Source: Desulfobacteraceae bacterium (GTDB taxonomy: Bacteria; Desulfobacterota; Desulfobacteria; Desulfobacterales; Desulfobacteraceae). From it: 5,234 nt of DNA. Made by a program: the position numbers and the translations under genes. Positions within the stretch are counted from its first letter, which is position 1; each line of letters starts with the position of its first letter. Under the pieces are notes generated by a model. It was not told where the DNA came from. It worked only from the letters and a program-made list of their open reading frames with translations, and did no database searches. Of this stretch, positions 1-5,234 are shown piece by piece. The stretch spans positions 1 to 5,234 of the forward strand of contig DAOWDR010000509.1 of assembly GCA_030638935.1 (NCBI GenBank), written 5' to 3'.

Positions 1-648
1 GTGGTTGAACGAGGGATGAAATACCATGTTTTTGACCGGGCCATGGATGCGATTTTAAAAATTACCCGGGATGCAGGCACCAAATTGATTCCGGTCTATA
101 CAAATATTCGTCATCTGTGTGATGAACGGGAACTGTGGCTGGACAGTTTTTTTGGGGCGGTTCTGGCTTCCATGGCCCATACCTTTAGCACTAGGATAAA
201 CCTGATGTTCATCGGATCATCCTATGATATTCCCAACCTGCATCCCTGCGGCTCCCATCCCCTGCTGGACCCGGAATATTCCAGTTACGGGATGAGACTT
301 CGCCACCGGGACTATGAACTGTCACGCCTTGAAAAAATAAAAATTGTCTCCACCTGGAATGCGGCATTTCAGAATTTTCGGGTCTGTCTTGCCAATGTTC
401 CGGACCGGCTGAACTGCGGCAAATGTGAAAAATGTGTCCGGACCATGACAGAACTGACCGCCCTGGGGGTGTTGCACAAGACCAGTGCCTTTGTTGAGGA
501 TGAGGTGATGCCGGCAGATATTGAACAATTTGATATCACCATCAGGGTGCGGCCGCCATTTTACCGGCCCATGATTCCCCTGCTGAGGCAGCAGGGCAGG
601 GATGACCTGGCAGATACCATTGACCAGTTGTTAGAAAAGACCAGTTGA
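1..648 (+). CDS. QueC-like / PP-loop family protein with Cys4 zinc-type motif, C-terminal part (5' partial)
   Basis: The reading frame is open from the first base of the window to a TGA at 646-648, and 215 residues are visible. The GTG at position 1 is simply the window edge, and the real start probably lies to the left. Near residues 129-145 the protein has RVC, nine residues, then CGKCEKCVRT (Cys129, 139, 142, 145). This Cys-x9-Cys-x2-Cys-x2-Cys pattern matches the structural zinc site at the C-terminus of QueC (7-cyano-7-deazaguanine synthase) and its relatives. A GSHPLLDPEYSS stretch (about 84-95) and SRLEKI (about 108-113) also resemble conserved blocks that I recall from a QueC-like, asparagine-synthase-like family of uncharacterised proteins. 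In such proteins the ATP-binding PP-loop (SGGxDS) is N-terminal, so it would be outside this window and cannot be checked. No queuosine genes are visible nearby, so a true QueC role is not supported. The substrate is unknown. The gene precedes the cyclase on the same strand and may be co-transcribed with it. Confidence 0.72.
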   Translation: MVERGMKYHVFDRAMDAILKITRDAGTKLIPVYTNIRHLCDERELWLDSFFGAVLASMAHTFSTRINLMFIGSSYDIPNLHPCGSHPLLDPEYSSYGMRLRHRDYELSRLEKIKIVSTWNAAFQNFRVCLANVPDRLNCGKCEKCVRTMTELTALGVLHKTSAFVEDEVMPADIEQFDITIRVRPPFYRPMIPLLRQQGRDDLADTIDQLLEKTS

Positions 649-670
649 TAAAAAAGAATAGCCGCAAAAA

Positions 671-681
671 GAGGAAACATG
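671..681 (+). promoter_or_regulatory. Ribosome binding site and likely original ATG of the cyclase gene
   Basis: GAGGAA at 671-676 stands just upstream of an ATG at 679-681. It is the only convincing Shine-Dalgarno-like sequence between the upstream gene and the cyclase frame. The frame from this ATG runs only 40 codons to a TAG at 799-801, because it is not the cyclase frame. The candidates in the cyclase frame (TTG 701, ATG 707, ATG 716) have no comparable purine-rich site at normal spacing; only a weak GGGA lies before 716. Confidence 0.6.
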
Positions 682-689
682 AAAAAAAA
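682..689 (+). other. A8 homopolymer at the cyclase start, apparent +1 frame break
   Basis: Eight consecutive A bases follow the G of the ATG at 679-681. As written, the ATG frame reads MKKNRHIIGHGKH and ends at 801. With one A fewer it would read MKKIGILLAMGNMLGAV and join the cyclase frame exactly, giving a typical short positively charged start followed by a hydrophobic first membrane segment. This is either an indel error in the read or assembly, a true mutation, or a slippage site. Confidence 0.6.
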
Positions 690-700
690 TCGGCATATTA

Positions 701-2245
701 TTGGCCATGGGAAACATGTTGGGGGCAGTATCTACCTTTATTTATTTTGGATTTATTCTGCCCTCCATCCAAAAGGATCCTGCCATTCCGGAATATTTTA
801 GCACCTTGTTTTTCCTGGCAGGCATTGGAGTCACGGCTTTTTTAGGTTTCTTCCTGCTGAAAAGAAAGTCGGTCAGAATCTTGTATGAAGTGGCCGACGG
901 CAGGCAGGACATATCCGAGTTTGATTCCGCCATGATTTATCATCTTCAAAGGGAGGCTCTACAATTTCCCGTGGTTGTTACGGTGATTTCCTTTCTGGTC
1001 TGGATTCTGGCCGGTTTTATTTTCGGGTTTATAGAACCATTGATCACGGCTGTAATTTTTAATGTGGTAACACCGGATCTGGTGCTCTGCCTGAGGCAGT
1101 TTTTGGGGATCATTCTTCTTGGCGGGGTGGTGACATGTATGGTTCTTTTTTTTATTCTGGAAAATGCCTGGCGTCCCCATATTCCCAAGTTTTTTCCAGA
1201 AGGGCATTTAAACCGGGTCAAACATGTTCTTAAGATCAGTGTCAGAAAACGGTTTTTAGTGGTCACTCTGGGGATCATCCTGATTCCACTGCCGGTGATT
1301 GTGACCACAATTGTTTCAAATATTTCCCAGCTTCACCTGGCCGATGCACTGACCAGAAGCCAGTTGATCTCTTCCCTTTATTGGGAGCTGTTATTTATTT
1401 CCATGGATTCCCTGATCATTGCATTGATGATGGCATATTTTTTGTCAAAAAGCATCTCAACCCCCCTGCTTCAGATCAAAAATGCCATCAAGGCAGTGGA
1501 AAACAATGATCTTGATACCCGGGTGGAAATCATGTCCAATGACGAACTGGGGGATGTGGCCCAGGGAATAAATGCCATGATTTCAAGCCTCAATGAAAGC
1601 CGGCGGGTAAGGGATTCATTTGGCAGGTACATGGGCGAGGAAATCAGGGATGAAATCATGTTAGGTAAGATTTCCCTGGATGGGGAGATGAAGCGTGTTA
1701 CCCTGCTTTTTTCTGATTTGAGGAATTTTACAAGTCTTGTGGAAAAGAATCATCCCCGCCAGGTGGTCAAAATTTTGAACCAGTATTTTAATGAAATGAC
1801 CCTGGCTGTCAAAGAACACAAGGGACTTATCCTCCAGTATGTGGGAGATGAGATCGAGGCTGTTTTTGGGGCACCTGTCGGGTTTGAGGATCATCCTGAA
1901 ATGGCGGTCCAGACTGCCCTGGAAATGAGAAAACGATTGATAGCATTAAATATTACCCTTGTGGAACAGGGGTTTGAACCACTGGAACACGGTATTGGAA
2001 TTCATTCCGGGGCTGTACTTGCCGGCAATATTGGCAGTCAGGAAAGAATGTCCTATGCCCTGGTGGGTGATACTGTGAACACAGCTTCCCGCATAGAAGG
2101 GCTTGCAAAAATCTATGGTACCGACATTATCCTGAGCCAGACCACCCATAACCTTTTAACCGGAGCATATGTCACAAAGCAGCTTGAGCCTGTAACTGTA
2201 AAGGGCAAGGATGAGGGGTTGATTGTGTATAAACTTATGTCCTGA
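701..2245 (+). CDS. Membrane HAMP-domain class III adenylate/guanylate cyclase
   Basis: This is an inner-membrane cyclase that should convert a purine nucleoside triphosphate to the cyclic monophosphate. Numbering is from TTG 701 (514 residues). Hydrophobic segments lie near residues 4-20, 33-53, 89-123, 134-153, 185-205 and 230-248, giving about six membrane spans. A HAMP domain (about 248-301, with the ISTPLLQIK and NDELGDVAQGIN blocks) follows the last span, then a short linker, then the catalytic domain (about 332-514). The metal-binding aspartates are present in FSDLRNFT (Asp339) and YVGDEIEAVFGAP (Asp383). The transition-state residues are in GDTVNTASRIE (Asn460, Arg464). The purine-selecting positions are unusual: Gln379 stands where lysine is usual, and Ala453 where Asp or Thr is usual. 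There is no separate ligand-sensor domain, so the membrane region is probably the input. The only in-frame stop before 701 is the TGA at 680-682; the start is doubtful because the best RBS/ATG (679) is out of frame by one base in an A8 run. The gene follows the QueC-like gene closely and converges on the transporter-CNB gene. Confidence 0.93.
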   Translation: MAMGNMLGAVSTFIYFGFILPSIQKDPAIPEYFSTLFFLAGIGVTAFLGFFLLKRKSVRILYEVADGRQDISEFDSAMIYHLQREALQFPVVVTVISFLVWILAGFIFGFIEPLITAVIFNVVTPDLVLCLRQFLGIILLGGVVTCMVLFFILENAWRPHIPKFFPEGHLNRVKHVLKISVRKRFLVVTLGIILIPLPVIVTTIVSNISQLHLADALTRSQLISSLYWELLFISMDSLIIALMMAYFLSKSISTPLLQIKNAIKAVENNDLDTRVEIMSNDELGDVAQGINAMISSLNESRRVRDSFGRYMGEEIRDEIMLGKISLDGEMKRVTLLFSDLRNFTSLVEKNHPRQVVKILNQYFNEMTLAVKEHKGLILQYVGDEIEAVFGAPVGFEDHPEMAVQTALEMRKRLIALNITLVEQGFEPLEHGIGIHSGAVLAGNIGSQERMSYALVGDTVNTASRIEGLAKIYGTDIILSQTTHNLLTGAYVTKQLEPVTVKGKDEGLIVYKLMS

Positions 2246-2268
2246 CCCACTCTATATTTGGCTTGGAT
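2246..2268. other. Short convergent intergenic gap, no terminator seen
   Basis: The 23 bases separate the stop codons of the cyclase (+) and the transporter fusion (-). I found no GC-rich inverted repeat followed by a T run on either strand. The two transcripts therefore probably overlap at their 3' ends, or end inside the opposite gene or by Rho. Confidence 0.5.
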
Positions 2269-5234
2269 TTATTGGATTTTTCTTGGGATTTTGCCGTGGA
2301 GATCCCTGATGCGCAGACTTAACACCGAGCAGATTTGGAGGGCAATTCGTGGAAATTCCATGGCTGTTTCCTTGAACTCCTGCTTGTGAAGAATTAGAAA
2401 TTGGGACGGTTCAATGGTCCGGATGGTGGCTGATCTAGGGGCATCATCTATCAATGCCATCTCTCCAAAAGCCCCTCCGGCTCCAATATGGTCCAGCATC
2501 ACTTCTTTGCCGTCTGCCTGTTCCATGATAACTTCCACACGGCCTTTAATTATGAGAAATACGGTTTCTCCCACATTATTCTGTTTGATGACCGTTCTTC
2601 TTTCCGGGTAATCCAGTTCCTTTGTTACCGCAGCAATGGCGGCAAGCTCGGCTGCGCTTAAGCCTGAAAAAATTTCAATCTCCTTTAAAAGAAGTATTTT
2701 TTCCCCCAGGGATATTTCTGTGGAATTGATTCTCTGGGGATCTTTTGAAATGTCCTTGGGTTTATTTAAAATCATTTTAACTTCCTTTGAAATATGTTTA
2801 TTCATTGAATTTTCCAACTCATTCAACATCTCTTTTGCTTCATAGAGGGTGGGGTCATCATGGATCAGGCTCAGGCCCATGAGAACGTCCACCCAGTCTT
2901 CAGAAGCCAGCAGGTTTGAAAGGACCTCTTTTCCCTCTGTATCCAGTTTCGGGATTTTGAGAATCTTTTTACCTTCAGCCAGGGCCATTGACGGGGTGGG
3001 GCTTTCAAGCAGGGGAAGCATGGAATTAAAGGTTTTACGGTCTAGAATATCGCTCAGCAATTCAATGGCATTGGCCCTTTGCCGGGTGTCGGGGGAAAAA
3101 ATTCCCCGCCATGCGGTTTTCATCCGGCCTGTCTGATCATGGATGGCTAGGACCCGAATGATATTTTCAAGCACCACATCTTTTTTTTGCAACAGATGTT
3201 CAATGGTAAGGTCCCGTATTTTTCCTTTGGGAAGTTGCCTCAAGTTTTCTTCCATGGCAAGGTAGGTATAGCTTTTGTTCAGGTTTTCCTTGGCAAACAT
3301 CAGAATTCCAAACTCTTTTATGTCAAGGGTTTCTAAAAGTTCAAACAAGCCCCTTCGAATCCTGGTACCGGGCATTCCTAGAAATTCAACCAAAAGTTTG
3401 TGGTTTTGATAATTGGCTGTCCGTATCTTTTCCTTGGCAAATTCATGGATGGGAGCAATGTTGTCCCCCAAAAGAAGTATGGCTTTTTTAAGAGAAAAAT
3501 CATCATCAATTTCAAGGGCATCAAGGGCTGCCATTCTGACATCCTGTCGGTCATAGGAAAGATAGGCAAAAATAACTGCATTCAATTCTCTGGCCCTTAA
3601 CCGGGACAGGGCTCTAATGATATCCGGGATGATGGGGTCAATATCTTTTTCCGATAATATGGCAAGCAGACCATCAATATATCCCCTGTCATTGCTTAAG
3701 CCTGCGCTGATAATACCAGATTGCCGTTGATCCATATTTTTGGCCCAAAACCAGGTGTTGATCATGGGACCATGCTGTGCTGGATCTCTTGAATAGAGGC
3801 AGGCCGCTGCAAATCCTTTGACAACCGGGTGTTCATTTTCAATATAGGGGGTTAAATCCACCCCGTTTATGGCCTTAAACTCATTTTGGCAAACGAGTTT
3901 TAATATGGCAATGGTGACCTCTGGTTTTCCAGGATCTAAAAAGTGTATCAATTTTTTGGCTGCATCTGCACGGGATGAAGGAGAGATCATTTTGATCAGG
4001 GCCAGTTGGGTTTCCTGGTCCTGTTCTTCAAGATTATTAAGGATATGGGTATCCAATTGTGTTGGAGAAAAATTTTTCAGCAGTTTTCCATACCAGATGG
4101 CATCTTTTCCCCTGGCAGATAAAAAAGAGGCTTCAAGGTCGGATAAAACCTTATCCTGTTTGAATATACTTCCCAGCTCTTTCTGGTCAAGGCTCTTGAT
4201 ATCCAGAAGATTATTTGAAATAAGATCCTTCAGGATCATGGCGTATTTGGATTTCAAGACAAGGGGGGCTGCCATCCAGGCCAGTACAAAGGGCAGGGCC
4301 ACAAAGGTCAAATACCTGGGATGGAAAAAGGAACTTGAGATGAGAATCAGGCTGGAGCCTGTAAACAAGGCCATTCTCACCACGGTTCCCCTTAAAAAAG
4401 GACGGATCATGTTTCTATAGGATTCTGGAAAAAGTCCGATTAAAATGGAGTTTGCCGGCATATTGATTGTGGTGCGGAGGATATTGGTGGACATCCTTGC
4501 ATACATGGCGGAAAACATATCAAACCGGAAGAGAAATGCAAAAAATGCAATCATATAGTTAAATGGGTGGAACATCAGGGCCACGGGTAGTCCCCATCGC
4601 CCATAGATCCTGCCCACAAAGAGAAGGATAATAAGGCTGATGGTATACAATCCTCCCCTGAAATACCCGAAAAACTGTATCATGGCAGCTTCCGAGGCAA
4701 ATTGGTCATTTATGGCATAATTAAACTGATAATTCATGATGGGGATGACCACATTGGGCATAAAGGTCAAAACCAATACGATCTTGATCAGCACTGAATC
4801 TTTTATCAGGGGGAGTACAGCTTTGAATTCCTGGGCCATGGAGGGTTTCTTTTTGTCGGGTTCGCCGGTTTTCTCCGGAAATATCAGGGTTGAATAACTC
4901 CGGCCCATTGCCTGGACAAGGACAGCTCCCATGAGGGTGGTGGCAAGATACAGATAGAGCAGGTTGTCCAGGTTAAAGGTTTTTGCAAAATAAGGGGTTC
5001 CGAAACTGCCGAGAATCAGTCCTATCACCCCGCCCGCCGTCAGGAGGGGGAATAGGCGCTTGGATTGGCGCATATTGAAAAGATCATTGCATAAATTCCA
5101 GAACAATAGGGCCTGGAGCAGTTCAAATTGGCTTTTGAGCATGAAAAGCAATGGATACAACAGGTCAAATCCAAAGGGGATAAGCAGCCGGATAATGGTT
5201 ACGCTGATGCCTGAGATAATAAATACATAGGAAA
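2269..5234 (-). CDS. Nucleotide-transporter-like permease fused to HEAT-type repeats and a cyclic-nucleotide-binding domain (5' partial)
   Basis: The frame is open from the right edge of the window to a TAA at 2269-2271, with about 987 codons visible. Numbering here is from the TTG at 5158-5160, but 24 further in-frame codons without a stop precede it, including a hydrophobic stretch (YVFIISGISVTIIRLLIPFG). The true start is therefore outside the window. Residues 1-305 are a polytopic membrane domain with spans near 35-55, 67-85, 123-142, 168-185, 190-212, 260-280 and 283-303. The RLFPLLTAGGVIGLILG block (35-51) recalls ATP/ADP-translocase-like Npt/NTT proteins; a more general MFS-type carrier is the alternative. 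Residues about 340-790 are soluble alpha-helical repeats of HEAT type, for example around YDRQDVRMAALDALE. Residues about 822-945 are a CRP-like cyclic-nucleotide-binding domain; its phosphate-binding cassette GGAFGEMALIDDAPRSATIR keeps the ligand-binding Glu900 and Arg909. The transported substrate is not known. The probable role is a carrier whose activity is set by a cyclic nucleotide, perhaps made by the convergent neighbouring cyclase. Its promoter is beyond the window. Confidence 0.88.
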   Translation of the reverse strand, partial: SYVFIISGISVTIIRLLIPFGFDLLYPLLFMLKSQFELLQALLFWNLCNDLFNMRQSKRLFPLLTAGGVIGLILGSFGTPYFAKTFNLDNLLYLYLATTLMGAVLVQAMGRSYSTLIFPEKTGEPDKKKPSMAQEFKAVLPLIKDSVLIKIVLVLTFMPNVVIPIMNYQFNYAINDQFASEAAMIQFFGYFRGGLYTISLIILLFVGRIYGRWGLPVALMFHPFNYMIAFFAFLFRFDMFSAMYARMSTNILRTTINMPANSILIGLFPESYRNMIRPFLRGTVVRMALFTGSSLILISSSFFHPRYLTFVALPFVLAWMAAPLVLKSKYAMILKDLISNNLLDIKSLDQKELGSIFKQDKVLSDLEASFLSARGKDAIWYGKLLKNFSPTQLDTHILNNLEEQDQETQLALIKMISPSSRADAAKKLIHFLDPGKPEVTIAILKLVCQNEFKAINGVDLTPYIENEHPVVKGFAAACLYSRDPAQHGPMINTWFWAKNMDQRQSGIISAGLSNDRGYIDGLLAILSEKDIDPIIPDIIRALSRLRARELNAVIFAYLSYDRQDVRMAALDALEIDDDFSLKKAILLLGDNIAPIHEFAKEKIRTANYQNHKLLVEFLGMPGTRIRRGLFELLETLDIKEFGILMFAKENLNKSYTYLAMEENLRQLPKGKIRDLTIEHLLQKKDVVLENIIRVLAIHDQTGRMKTAWRGIFSPDTRQRANAIELLSDILDRKTFNSMLPLLESPTPSMALAEGKKILKIPKLDTEGKEVLSNLLASEDWVDVLMGLSLIHDDPTLYEAKEMLNELENSMNKHISKEVKMILNKPKDISKDPQRINSTEISLGEKILLLKEIEIFSGLSAAELAAIAAVTKELDYPERRTVIKQNNVGETVFLIIKGRVEVIMEQADGKEVMLDHIGAGGAFGEMALIDDAPRSATIRTIEPSQFLILHKQEFKETAMEFPRIALQICSVLSLRIRDLHGKIPRKIQ

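Noticed and set aside
679..801. 40-codon frame from the ATG at 679, as a small gene or leader peptide
   Set aside because: It has a good ribosome site, but the sequence after the A run is out-of-frame cyclase coding DNA. A displaced cyclase start explains it better than an independent peptide.
645..845. 66-residue + strand frame from TTG 645
   Set aside because: It overlaps the end of the QueC-like gene and the cyclase start in a third frame, has no ribosome site of its own and no family resemblance.
946..1308. 120-residue open frame on the - strand
   Set aside because: It is antisense to the membrane region of the cyclase and its Lys/Arg/Thr-rich composition mirrors the hydrophobic codons of the real gene.
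2246..2300. Bidirectional terminator between the convergent genes
   Set aside because: TTGGATTT-like direct repeats and T runs occur, but I found no inverted repeat able to form a stable stem.
3181..3188. T8 run as a slippage site in the transporter gene
   Set aside because: The frame is intact through it (Gln-Lys-Lys-Asp on the - strand) and the protein continues normally on both sides, so nothing indicates frameshifting.
3869..4420. 183-residue open frame on the + strand
   Set aside because: It lies wholly antisense to the transporter fusion, has no recognisable motif and has low-complexity Ser/Arg-rich composition typical of a shadow frame.

Overview
The window holds three genes and almost no intergenic DNA. 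Both edges cut through genes. The sequence is moderately AT-leaning, with an anaerobic-deltaproteobacterial look. The mix of a HAMP/class III cyclase and a nucleotide-translocase-like permease carrying HEAT repeats and a cyclic-nucleotide-binding domain would fit a Desulfobacterota (Desulfobacter/Desulfobacula-like) genome. This taxonomic guess comes from general style, not from a marker gene.

Layout: (1) 1-648, + strand, is the C-terminal part of a QueC-like / PP-loop family protein with a four-cysteine zinc-type motif; its N-terminal nucleotide-binding half lies left of the window. (2) About 52 bases downstream on the same strand, 701-2245 encodes a six-segment membrane protein with a HAMP domain and a C-terminal class III adenylate/guanylate cyclase domain. 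Its natural start appears to be an ATG at 679 with a good ribosome binding site, but an eight-A run directly after that ATG puts the start out of frame with the body of the gene. (3) After a 23-base gap comes a convergent gene on the - strand (2269 to beyond 5234). It encodes a very long fusion of a nucleotide-transporter-like (Npt/NTT or MFS-type) membrane domain, a long helical HEAT-type repeat region and a C-terminal CRP-type cyclic-nucleotide-binding domain.

The notable biology is the tail-to-tail pairing of a membrane cyclase that should make a cyclic nucleotide with a membrane transporter that should bind one. It may form a local signalling pair in which the cyclase gates the permease; this is inference from domain content and adjacency. 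The cyclase keeps its metal-binding and transition-state residues, but both positions that normally choose the purine base are non-standard, so its product (cAMP, cGMP or other) cannot be read from the sequence.
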